Assembly (NCBI GenBank): GCA_002154655.1
Contig: NGUZ01000001.1
Location: 434,001-498,000 of the forward strand
DNA from: Corynebacterium kefirresidentii
GTDB lineage: Bacteria; Actinomycetota; Actinomycetes; Mycobacteriales; Mycobacteriaceae
DNA length: 64,000 nt
Direction: 5' to 3'
Below, in pieces: positions 1 to 8,500 of the stretch (positions are counted from its first letter, which is position 1; every line of letters begins with the position of its first letter). The position numbers and the translations under genes were made by a program. The notes under the pieces are model-generated. The model ran no database searches, was not told the origin of the DNA, and saw only the letters and a program-made list of their open reading frames with translations.

Positions 1-51
1 CGCGGTACTCCTTGCCGATTACAACCTCTCGACCTGCGATTTAACACAAAA

Positions 52-83
52 GGTCGGGGTAGGGTCGGGGTTGCACCGGTGCA
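52..83. repeat. Tandem 9-mer plus perfect palindrome at left edge
   Basis: The 9-mer GGTCGGGGT occurs at 52-60 and again at 63-71. It is followed directly by the perfect 12-bp palindrome TGCACCGGTGCA at 72-83. Bases 1-50 and 84-112 show nothing I recognise. The cluster lies downstream of the small minus-strand gene at 167-424. Its role is unknown; a protein-binding site or the edge of an inserted element are both possible. Confidence 0.35.
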
Positions 84-112
84 TATACAACACCGCACCA
101 CTGACAACCGCA

Positions 113-149
113 CAACAAAAGCACCTCCCAGGAATCCAGGAAGGTGCTT
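113..149 (-). terminator. Terminator of the small orphan gene
   Basis: The arms AAGCACCT (119-126) and AGGTGCTT (142-149) are perfectly complementary around a 15-base loop. Read on the minus strand, the hairpin is followed by TTTTGTTG. It lies 18 bases beyond the stop of the minus-strand gene at 167-424, which fits an intrinsic terminator. Confidence 0.6.
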
Positions 150-166
150 ACTCTGGTGCTTAAAAG

Positions 167-424
167 TTACTTCAAGGGATTCTTGTCGCTTACTACGGGT
201 AGGTGGCCTGCCTTCAACATTTTCTTGAAGGTACGAATCTGCGATGTCCCGAGATTGTCCAACCCGGTTCCTTTGTACGCTTTGTCAAACTCAAGCGCGA
301 TAGCTTTCGCCTTCTGATCGATAGACTTGTCTGATTTGGCTATCTTGTGGATTGCAGCGTTGGCAATACGCGCTTTGGATGGCGAGACCTTGCCAAAGTC
401 CTTGTTAATCTTGACGTCGACCAT
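167..424 (-). CDS. Small basic protein of unknown function
   Basis: An 85-residue, lysine-rich protein that I do not recognise. The frame extends seven codons further upstream. I place the start at 424 because a strong Shine-Dalgarno GGGAGGTG (minus strand, 440-433) sits eight bases before the ATG that begins MVDVKINKDFGK, whereas the upstream ATG has no such site. There is no signal peptide or membrane segment. The sequence is rich in Ala, Lys and Ile and looks mostly helical. A hairpin terminator follows, so it is probably a single-gene transcript. It sits in the accessory region next to a defence operon and pseudogene debris, so a mobile-element origin is plausible but unproven. Confidence 0.6.
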   Translation of the reverse strand: MVDVKINKDFGKVSPSKARIANAAIHKIAKSDKSIDQKAKAIALEFDKAYKGTGLDNLGTSQIRTFKKMLKAGHLPVVSDKNPLK

Positions 425-595
425 TTCCAATTCACCTCCCTTCACATAGTGAAAAGATTAGCTTTCCGCCTAGAAACTTCAAAGGAGAAAGAAAATACTT
501 GTTTGACAATATGCGCTTCCTTTTAGTGCCGGTGGATAGTATCCCTGAAGAACCCTAGGTTTTGTTCCCTCTGAGTAGATGAGAAAATTCGGACC

Positions 596-772
596 ATGCC
601 AAAGAGGCTTGACTGGGATGCGAAAGGCCGCATTCTGGCGGAGAAAATTTTCAGCGGTTGAAGCGTGCACAATTATGGCGCCCAAACTGGGTATCTGGTG
701 GCACAGCCTGAGATTGGACGCAAGCAGCTCGAAGCGAAGGACGAGTTCCTAAACATCGGCCGGATGACTTGA
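596..772 (+). pseudogene. Possible decayed ORF fragment with in-frame stop
   Basis: From the ATG at 596 the frame reads 21 residues (MPKRLDWDAKGRILAEKIFSG) and meets TGA at 659-661. It then continues in the same frame for 36 protein-like residues (SVHNYGAQTGYLVAQPEIGR and on) to a TGA at 770-772. A single changed codon would restore a 58-residue ORF. I do not recognise a family. It may be the remnant of a mobile-element gene, or chance. The rest of 425-846 shows no convincing gene. Confidence 0.3.
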
Positions 773-846
773 CAGCTGAAAATACAAAGCTTAGGTGAGA
801 AACCAACAGCTACGTAACACAAATCGCGATCGTTAATGTTTCGCTT

Positions 847-874
847 TTGAAAGGCGAGTGTTCCTTTATAAAAT
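847..874 (+). promoter_or_regulatory. Promoter of the membrane-anchored protein gene
   Basis: TTGAAA at 847-852 and TAAAAT at 869-874, separated by 16 bases, resemble -35 and -10 hexamers. The expected start site near 881 leaves a leader of roughly 28 bases before the ATG at 909, with the ribosome site GAGGTGAT at 895-902. Confidence 0.55.
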
Positions 875-908
875 GGAACCTGTTCAACAACTCTTGAGGT
901 GATATGGG

Positions 909-1511
909 ATGGAACACAAGAAAAAGAACAAGTACCTAATAATCGGCGGAGTTATCGCACTACTTGCTGTGGTAGGTACGTTCCTCAACGATGACCAGAA
1001 TCCTACGGTTCAACCCGCATCACCGACCGTTGAGCAGTCTGCGCCAGCTGACGACAATATCCAGCCTGAAGAAAGCACAGAGGCTGACCCGGATGAGCAT
1101 GCGTTCGCTAAAGATCCGGTGGTTGACGAGTTCGTTGTTGCATATAACGCGATTGCTGCCCATCCATTTACTGAGCTTGAAGCAGGCAATATTCGAACCA
1201 AATACTTCGGTGCCAGTGGCGGATACTGGTTCGAGATGTTGAACGCCGCCGACACTGAGAATATCTTGGTAAAAATCAATACCACCTCAGAGACCTTGGA
1301 AGCTGATGCCAGTGCGATGGCAACAGTTTTCCATGATGCTGTGAAAGCAATCGATCAATCACTTTCCGATGAAGAGATCGCTGCACATTTCAATTCCTTC
1401 ATCACGCTCGAATACACCGGAAAGCAAGACCTAGGGAAAATGGAAGTAGAATTCCATCCCACCTCGGCAGTGAACCAGAACTGGTTCGAGATTGCAGCTA
1501 AACCTCGGTAA
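909..1511 (+). CDS. Membrane-anchored or secreted protein of unknown function
   Basis: A 200-residue protein that I do not recognise. Its N-terminus is charged (MEHKKKNK), followed by one hydrophobic segment at about residues 10-27, as expected for a signal anchor. Residues about 28-65 form a Pro/Glu/Asp/Ala-rich low-complexity linker. The remainder, about 66-200, looks like a compact soluble domain outside the membrane, with no cysteines and no lipobox. The upstream promoter, ribosome site and downstream hairpin suggest a stand-alone transcript. It lies between decayed gene fragments in the accessory region and could belong to the same acquired DNA as the restriction genes. No function can be assigned from sequence alone. 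Confidence 0.7.
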   Translation: MEHKKKNKYLIIGGVIALLAVVGTFLNDDQNPTVQPASPTVEQSAPADDNIQPEESTEADPDEHAFAKDPVVDEFVVAYNAIAAHPFTELEAGNIRTKYFGASGGYWFEMLNAADTENILVKINTTSETLEADASAMATVFHDAVKAIDQSLSDEEIAAHFNSFITLEYTGKQDLGKMEVEFHPTSAVNQNWFEIAAKPR

Positions 1512-1550
1512 TCACGTGAACACTGACTAGACTCGGCCAATCTATGGATA

Positions 1551-1580
1551 ACGTCCACCACAACGGTGGGCGTTTTCTTT
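1551..1580 (+). terminator. Terminator after the membrane-anchored protein
   Basis: The arms 1551-1559 (ACGTCCACC) and 1565-1573 (GGTGGGCGT) pair with a single G-T wobble around the five-base loop ACAAC. They are followed by a T-rich tail (TTTCTTT). The hairpin lies 40 bases after the stop of the upstream gene. Confidence 0.65.
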
Positions 1581-1597
1581 CCCCCGAAAGGTTCGCT

Positions 1598-1920
1598 ATG
1601 ACTGTACTAACCTGCGAATCGGTGTGCGCTGGTCATCCTGATACGCTCTGCGATCAAATCGCTGACTAGATCCTCGACGACATTATCCGCAAGGACACGA
1701 ATGCGCGGGTTGCGGTTGAAATGATGGCAACCTGCCCGCTACGAAAGCAATGGAAATTCTCGAACCTGACATCGCGACGCACTGCGCTGGGCTTAAGAAG
1801 TAGGTTCAGCTGGACTCACAGCATAAAGCGCGGCGTGAGCTGCCGATGCTATGGGACTTCTACTCCAAGCGCAGCAAGCGCTCCATCACGTACCGTGCTT
1901 GGGCGACCACTCAGGTCTAA
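1598..1920 (+). pseudogene. Broken metK-like gene and fused coding debris
   Basis: From the ATG at 1598 (preceded by GAAAGG) the frame reads MTVLTCESVCAGHPDTLCDQ, IAD, a stop codon (TAG), then ILDDIIRKDTNARVAVEMMA. This is the N-terminus of S-adenosylmethionine synthetase: compare CESVCAGHPD with [11 protein letters not shown] in the intact MetK at about 24 kb. In this family the conserved His of GHPD lies at the active site. Homology ends near 1735. A different frame then reads protein-like sequence (ATKAMEILEPDIATHCAGLK) with another stop, ending at TAA 1918-1920 and overlapping the 3' end of mcrC. The metK part is well supported. The second part is an unrecognised remnant or chance. Confidence 0.65.
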
Positions 1921-2958
1921 AGCCGTAAACGCAAAATCGTGGCCATGAATACGAAAATTTTGACGCCGGTCAAAAGCTACTGTCGGTGCCCCCAGAGCTG
2001 CATAAACCATCGCGCCTGCGACCGGCCGGACTTCTCCCGTCTCAGCAAGTACTGCTGCGTGTGCAAGCACGTAAGACTGGATTTGATAGAGGTGCCCAGA
2101 CTTGAGAGTGTATCCAGTGTTCGTGCGGTTGCTTGTTGCCATAGATGCGAACTTGGCGTCGACGATTACTTCGGTGCCATCTGGTGCAGTGAGCATGATG
2201 TCCGTGAGCATTCGCGGAAGCTGTGCCTGTGTCGGTGAATTGAGTGGCCAGTTCATATACCGGGCTCCACGCACTGTCCATCCCACGGGCGTGAGATGGT
2301 AGCGGTAGATTCCGAGCAGCGCCCGCTCAAAGAGCCCACGCAAGTATGTTTCGGTGACCTCTGCGCGGGCGAACGCGTGCGGACCCAGGCCGGAACGCGG
2401 AACAAAGAGATTGAGCAGCAACGAAGCTACGGCCGTGGGGTGGACATCGGCAGGGGAGAGCCGGCCGGTGGGTTCTGACGCCGACGAAACAAACGGCACC
2501 CCGACTGCTTCGAAGGAACGCGCCAGGCGACGACACCGTGTCGCCACCGCGGGATCCAGTTGTCGGATGAGCTTTTCTGCGTAACGCACGGCCCGAAGTA
2601 GGTAACGGTTGACGGGGTGGTCGCTGGTCAGCTCGTTAAACTCACACCGAATCTGTCCTTTGTCGAGCAGACTGTGTCGCTGTGTGTCATAGACGTCGAT
2701 CTTGCCGCGCACGCGATGGAGGGTTGCGGCACGACGGCTGAAGCCGACGCTGAGCTCACGGGTGAGACGACGCTCGATTGCCTCACACAGCATGGTGGTG
2801 AGCAAGACCGGCAACTCAGCATCTGCATCATCGACCGTGGCGTCGGTGATGAGCCCACGTCGGTATGCCTCAGAGGCATAAAGCTGCAGTAGCCACACAC
2901 TGCGCATGGGCACGTGCTTGCTGATGTTCCCCGGAGAGTCGTCAGGCTCGAAGTTCAC
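1849..2958 (-). CDS. mcrC: McrC-like nuclease subunit of a McrBC-type system
   Basis: About 370 residues; nuclease partner of the GTPase encoded just upstream. It shows the McrBC-component layout: a helical N-terminal part, then a PD-(D/E)xK nuclease core. In numbering from the ATG at 2967, the core residues are D256 (PRMLTDIML), D270 and K272 (IVDAKF), followed by the YQIQSYV helix typical of this fold. McrC subunits cut DNA on both sides when driven by McrB translocation. I prefer the GTG at 2958 as start because the GGAGG element abuts the ATG at 2967 with no spacer but lies nine bases before this GTG. The gene overlaps the end of mcrB, implying translational coupling. The catalytic residues are intact, so it looks functional. 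Confidence 0.82.
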   Translation of the reverse strand: MNFEPDDSPGNISKHVPMRSVWLLQLYASEAYRRGLITDATVDDADAELPVLLTTMLCEAIERRLTRELSVGFSRRAATLHRVRGKIDVYDTQRHSLLDKGQIRCEFNELTSDHPVNRYLLRAVRYAEKLIRQLDPAVATRCRRLARSFEAVGVPFVSSASEPTGRLSPADVHPTAVASLLLNLFVPRSGLGPHAFARAEVTETYLRGLFERALLGIYRYHLTPVGWTVRGARYMNWPLNSPTQAQLPRMLTDIMLTAPDGTEVIVDAKFASMATSNRTNTGYTLKSGHLYQIQSYVLAHAAVLAETGEVRPVAGAMVYAALGAPTVAFDRRQNFRIHGHDFAFTALDLSGRPSTVRDGALAALGVEVP

Positions 2959-5554
2959 GGAGTGCATCCTCCAAGACGTCGGGCTGATCGTACCAGTATT
3001 CGCGCAGAAGCGGAGCTAGATCGGTGTCGATAATCGCGTCGAACCACTTGCGCGTCTCGTCTCCGCTCAAAGGCTTCGACGACTTTCGTGGCGTCACGAA
3101 GCTATGGCCTACCCCGTAGTCGCGCCCCAGATTCACGTCGTTAGCAATACGGGCGTTGAGCGCCGCGAGCTTCATACCGATGGTCTCGAGTGTCTCGCGG
3201 TCGTATCCACATTCAGCCGAACAGAAATGGAGCCATCGTTCATTGAACTGTGGCTGGAGGTCGACGAATGCGAAGCGTCGGCGCAGAGCCATGTCGACCA
3301 TCGCGAGTGAGCGATCCGCTTGGTTCATCGTGCCGATGACGTAGAGGTTCTCTGGCAAGTAGATGGGTTCACTATCGGGCGAGTAAATCGTGGTCAGTGC
3401 GCTTTCAGAGTTGCGCTTGTCTGCCTCAAGCAAAGTGAGCATTTCGCCAAAAATCTGCGCGGGGTTGCCGCGGTTGATCTCCTCGATAATGATGAAGTGC
3501 TTACGGCCCTCGTCGTCACTGGCGGCTCTCACAGCCTTAAGGAATGGGCCCGGCTGAAGTCGGAGGTGGCCGTCACTGGCTGGGCGAAACCCTTCGATGA
3601 AGTCCTCATAAGAAGTCGATGGGTGGAACTGCACCGCAGTAATCGTCTCATCCGAGGAATCCTCGAGCATGGCGTAGGCGAGCTTGCGACCAAGCCACGT
3701 CTTGCCGGTTCCTGGTGGGCCTTGCAGAATGAGGTTCTTCTTCTCACGCCATCGGCGGAGGATAGTCTCGAGTTGTTTGCGGTCGAGGAAGCATCCAGCA
3801 TCGAGAATATTTTGCACGGAGTATGTTTCTTGGGTGCCCTCCGCGAGCTCCTCGGGTTCTGATTCGGCCGGAGTTTCCTCTTCAGTTTGAGCAAATTGGA
3901 ATGCAGTGGCCGATAAACCAGCAAATGTCGGCGGATCGATGGTTGAATCCGCTAGCCAGTCCGAGACATCGGACAGCGCGGCGAGATAGGATGCGCCATC
4001 CGCGACGGTACCGACTATGTCGATCCCCATCCCATCTTCGGACTTGAGAAAGTCGGCGTTGCGTCGATCGAGAGCCATGAATGTTTCAGGACGAATCCAG
4101 AACAACCCCATGGTGTATGCAACCTGCGAGCGGTCTTTTACCGCCGTGTCGTAAGCGTTGATGAAGTCACCACGGGAGTGCCCGTGCTTTTCGCGCGGGT
4201 TGAAGCGAAGCGCCGCCTCGAAGAGCGTCCAAATACCGTCGTAGAAGGAAGTATTGCCGGGGTCGCTGTTTTTCGATTCAAAGCGCGCTGACAAGTTATT
4301 GCGCACGGGCAGTCCGTCCACGGAGGAGGGAACCTCGGCGCTGATATCGAACGCTTCCTTGAGCCCTCGATAGATAGCTTCCTTGTTGGACATCGTCAGT
4401 GAGCGGTTGATGAGGGCATAGACCGTGAACGGATCGATATCCGTGGCCTCCTCTTTACCTTTCTCAGTTGACCATTCCCACAGCATATTGAACAGCGATG
4501 GGCGCTCCGATAGCCGTGCAGCCTCACGAAGTGTATCCAGCAGCGCTGTGCGATTATGACGATAAGGCAGAAGTCGCTCTGCGAATTCGCGATTGAAGTC
4601 AATCCAGTCGAGCGTGAACGACTCTGCTGGGGAGAAATCCTGCACGTTAAAGTCCGGGTCCCCAGAACCGTCGATGACCGACAAAAATCGCTCGTGAGCG
4701 TTGTTTCTTTTCACCTGCGAAATCGTCAGCAAGCTGGTGATGGAGCGACGCAGATCGATTCCTAATTCATCGCGGCGGAACGGTTCGTCACACCACTCGA
4801 TCGGAACGCGAAGATGAGCCTCGACGTCAGGTTCGCTGCGATCAATGGTGACAGGGCCAGTGACCGTCCCGTGGTAGACCGCGCCATGAACATGGTTACT
4901 CGGCATGAGCACGATATCGCCCACTTGGAGCTTCGTACGGAAACGGTAAAGTTGCCCTGCCTGAGTATTGATCTGACCGCGCTTCCACTCAGGATAGGCG
5001 GCCTGCATGGCCTTTTTGATCTCGTCAAGGGTCTCGGCATTTTCTACCTCTTCGCTGTAGTACAAGCCCGGTAGACCGAGGTTTTCTCGAAGGGCACGCT
5101 TCTCACGTACGCCATCTTTGCCAGCGCGGAGAACCCAGACGTAATCATCGCTTGTTTCGGGCTCGTCGGCATCGTCATCAGACGAGGATTTTTCGATCGT
5201 CCCCTTCGCTTCGAGAACACGGTCACGCATCTTCACAAACTCTCGCTGTTGTTCGCGGCTCAGCGGATAAGGATTGTCCTTGAGCCATTGGATGCCTTCA
5301 GGCGTAATTTGCGTTACGGCGCGCTCAACATCGGCGAGTAACCCGGAGCGACGCAGCTCAAACGTCGCCCAATTAGCTCGGTCTTCATAGGAGTAGCCGT
5401 GCTTGAGCTTCCGGTGAATTTCGTCGCCAAAGTCACGAGCGGTGACTCGGCGAACGGCTTCTTTGTAGTCGGTGCGGTGGTGTGGCTTTCCATCCGCGGC
5501 GACCTCAAGGACCACCGGCAACATGGATTTCCAGTTATAAATCTGCGGGCTCAT
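2942..5554 (-). CDS. mcrB: McrB-like AAA+ GTPase with Mrr-type N-terminal domain
   Basis: 870 residues. The C-terminal third is an McrB motor: Walker A GPPGTGKT (612-619), Walker B HFIIIEEINRGN (686-697), and the McrB signature MNQADRS (743-749) followed by LRRRFAF (757-763). The front end is unlike E. coli McrB. Residues about 1-95 resemble the winged-helix N-terminal domain of Mrr proteins (HRTDYKEAV, TPEGIQWL). Residues about 137-290 look like a base-reading domain of EVE/PUA type (YVWVLRAGKDG, VGDIVLMPSN, VKRNNAHERF), which is an inference. An acidic linker at about 555-575 precedes the motor. The protein should recognise altered or modified DNA and drive the McrC nuclease. It starts two bases after the type ISP stop and overlaps mcrC, so the three genes form one operon. 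Confidence 0.85.
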   Translation of the reverse strand: MSPQIYNWKSMLPVVLEVAADGKPHHRTDYKEAVRRVTARDFGDEIHRKLKHGYSYEDRANWATFELRRSGLLADVERAVTQITPEGIQWLKDNPYPLSREQQREFVKMRDRVLEAKGTIEKSSSDDDADEPETSDDYVWVLRAGKDGVREKRALRENLGLPGLYYSEEVENAETLDEIKKAMQAAYPEWKRGQINTQAGQLYRFRTKLQVGDIVLMPSNHVHGAVYHGTVTGPVTIDRSEPDVEAHLRVPIEWCDEPFRRDELGIDLRRSITSLLTISQVKRNNAHERFLSVIDGSGDPDFNVQDFSPAESFTLDWIDFNREFAERLLPYRHNRTALLDTLREAARLSERPSLFNMLWEWSTEKGKEEATDIDPFTVYALINRSLTMSNKEAIYRGLKEAFDISAEVPSSVDGLPVRNNLSARFESKNSDPGNTSFYDGIWTLFEAALRFNPREKHGHSRGDFINAYDTAVKDRSQVAYTMGLFWIRPETFMALDRRNADFLKSEDGMGIDIVGTVADGASYLAALSDVSDWLADSTIDPPTFAGLSATAFQFAQTEEETPAESEPEELAEGTQETYSVQNILDAGCFLDRKQLETILRRWREKKNLILQGPPGTGKTWLGRKLAYAMLEDSSDETITAVQFHPSTSYEDFIEGFRPASDGHLRLQPGPFLKAVRAASDDEGRKHFIIIEEINRGNPAQIFGEMLTLLEADKRNSESALTTIYSPDSEPIYLPENLYVIGTMNQADRSLAMVDMALRRRFAFVDLQPQFNERWLHFCSAECGYDRETLETIGMKLAALNARIANDVNLGRDYGVGHSFVTPRKSSKPLSGDETRKWFDAIIDTDLAPLLREYWYDQPDVLEDALRELRA

Positions 5555-5556
5555 CG

Positions 5557-8500
5557 CTACTCGTCATCCTCCCGAATGCTCTCCAAAATCCTCACCGTCT
5601 CCACCGCCACGCGCGTGACCTTCGCGATGAGATCCACGATGTACCGCGGATTGCCCACCTCGTCAGCCCAGTCGTTGGGGTCGTTGACGATTCCCGATGC
5701 CTTGTGCTTCCTCACTTGGTACCGGTCAATAATCCACGCCAGCGCGGACCGCGAGCCGAGCATGTACTCGTCCGCCTCGGCAGGGATGTCGTGCACGGTC
5801 ACAGACTTGTTGTAGACGAGAGTCGTGACATCGTTGACGTTTTTACCCGTCTCTGGGTCCTTCTTCTTCGCCCACTTCATCTTCTGCACGCGCCACGTCT
5901 CGCGGTCGGACTCGTCTGCCGATGGCTTCACATCCACTGTCACCGGCCACGGCTCCACGTCCTCGTAGTTCACATGCAGATCCATGAGCTCTCGGCCGGC
6001 GGCAGCCAGCTGGTCGAACCGCGCCCGCGACGTCGGCGTTTCGATATGCGGCAGCATCTTCTTCAGGTCCGCGGCGTACTTCTCCCGGTACCCCGGGTCA
6101 TGCAGCTGCCCGTATACGAAATAGAAGATGTCGTCCTTCGTCACATCCGAACCCAGCGCCTCACGGTAAATCCCGAGAATCTCGTCCGTGATGTTGTCCA
6201 CGCGCCGGTACCCATCGAGGATTTCTCCTTCCGTACCCGGCTCCGAGCCTTCCGATGCCCCCATCCCAAAGTTCAGCTCGCCCTCCGGCGCCTCTATGGG
6301 GTCCCATGTCCAGCGGGGGAAGAACTGGCAGCTAGCTATCGTATGGAAATCGGGAATTAAATCTGTTGCGAGTGGGAATGAGCCTGCTGCCTCTCCGGGC
6401 GCAACCACTACAATGCCTCTATTACTGGTTTTGTTCGTTGGAAAACTCTTCGTAGACGCGCCTGGGCGTTCTATGAAGCGATTGTCCACTAGTAGTCGTT
6501 GCGGGAAAAAGGGGCGGTAAAGTGCCGCCGAAATTAGCCCTTTATCGACAGAAAGCATTTGACCCGTTGCTTTGAGATGAGCGAACTTGGCGGACCATTT
6601 GATCTTGTCATCCGCTAGATCGCTTGAATTAGCCAATTGATTGAAGAACTCAGCAGTTCTTGTGGCATTGTCAAGAAGCTTTGAGGCGCTGCTGTTGTAG
6701 ACCCAGGAATCACGCGCCGTGTTAGCACCTGGCCCCTTGAACCTGAAAAAGGTCGGATGTGTTTTTGATTTTTTCGCATCGAGAGTTGGCCACTCCGAGA
6801 AGCTTTCATTCCTTTGGCTTAACCAGTCACCGTGTTCATTCGGCTCAATGATTGTCCAATCAACGTTGGCAAGAGTCGATTTATCGATGATGTCCAGCTT
6901 TTCTTCCGTACTGAGGTAGTCGCCGATGTCTCGGTAGTGAATGCAGACATCATCGGGAATCTCACGTTTGACGGCGATGATGATGGCTACAGTATTTCGA
7001 CTTCCAGAGCCGAAGACTTTGCCGCCTTCCTTTCGAGACTGTTCGCCAGCCGTGCGCTGATTACCTCGTAAGTTGTAGACGTATATGTCGCTCAGCTCGT
7101 CAGCGAGCGAAAGACGAACCCCGTCCGTGCTATTCCCATCTATCCAGCCACCATTAGAAACGAAGGCCATGACACCGTGCGTTCCAAGTCGATCGATGGA
7201 CCAGCGGAATGCACGGAGATATGAGTCATATAGCTTGCTCGTTAGCGTTGCAGTCGAATTTGCGACAAAAGTATTTTCTATGTGTTTGTCTAATGTTGGG
7301 TACTTGAGGTTGGCGTTATTGTCATTTGCGCTTCGTTGGCCAGCGGAATATGGAGGATTCCCGATGATGACGTTGATCGGCGAATCGATCTGGCGCTGGA
7401 TGGCTGCGTTGTTTTCCTTGAAGACCTTGAGGTCGAGGATGTCGCCTTCCTCGTGGATCTGGAAGGTATCGGCAAGGGCGATGCCGTCGAAGGGGACGTA
7501 CTCGGGCTCGGGTTCGCCGTTGCGTTGGGCGCGTTCGGCCTGGAGCGCGTTATACGTCGTTTCGATGTTGACTGCGGCGACGTAGTAGGCGAGCAGCATG
7601 ATCTCGGTGGCGTGGAGCTCGGTCGCGTACTTGCGGGCGAGGTCCTCCGGCTCTATGAGGCCGGACTGGAGGAGTCGGACCATGAACGTGCCGGTGCCGG
7701 TGAAGGGGTCGAGAATGTGGACACCTTCGTCAGTCAGCCCCTTGCCGAAGTGCCAGCGGGAGATTTGATCGGCGGAGCGGAGGATGAAGTCGACGATTTC
7801 GACTGGAGTGTAGACGATGCCGAGGGCCTCGGACTGCTTCTTGAAGGCCTTGCGGAAGAATCGCTCGTAGAGGTCCTTGATCACTTGCTGCTTGCCGGAG
7901 GCGGAGGAGACCTCGGAGGCGCGGATGCGGACCGACTCGTAGAACTTGGTGAGGGATTCGGTCTCGGATTCGAGCTTGGCGTCCGAGAGCGCGTCAACCA
8001 TGCGCTGCATGACGCGGGCGACTGGGTTGTGCGCGGCGAAGTCGTGCTCGGCGAAGAGAGCGTTGAAGACCGGGGCAGTGATCAGGTGCTGCGAGAGCAT
8101 GTTGATGGCTTCGTCCTCGGTGATGGAGTCGTTGAGGTTACCGCGTAGTCCCTCGATGAAGACCTCAAATTCCTTGCGGATCGTGTCATCCGCGGCATTG
8201 ATGAGTGCCTTGATGCGAGCGATTTGTGCTTCGGCGATCGTGGCGACATCGTCAGCCCAGTCTTCCCAATAAGTACGCGTACCGACCTTGTCGACCAGCT
8301 TGACGTACAAGGCTTCCTGCCAGGCCTCGAGGGAGAACAGCGTAATCTGTGCCGAAGTGAGGTCCCGCTCACCGGAGGACTCAGATTGGCTGGCCGGGGT
8401 GGCATCGGAAGCATCGAGCTTTGCCTGTGCGTCTTTGGCCTTCGCTTCGAGGCTCTGCTCCTCGTCTCGCTTTGTTCTCTTTACGCTCTCGATGTCGATG

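Noticed and set aside
479..685. Minus-strand 68-codon frame starting with TTG
   Set aside because: No ribosome site, no recognisable family, and it overlaps the more protein-like plus-strand fragment at 596-772.
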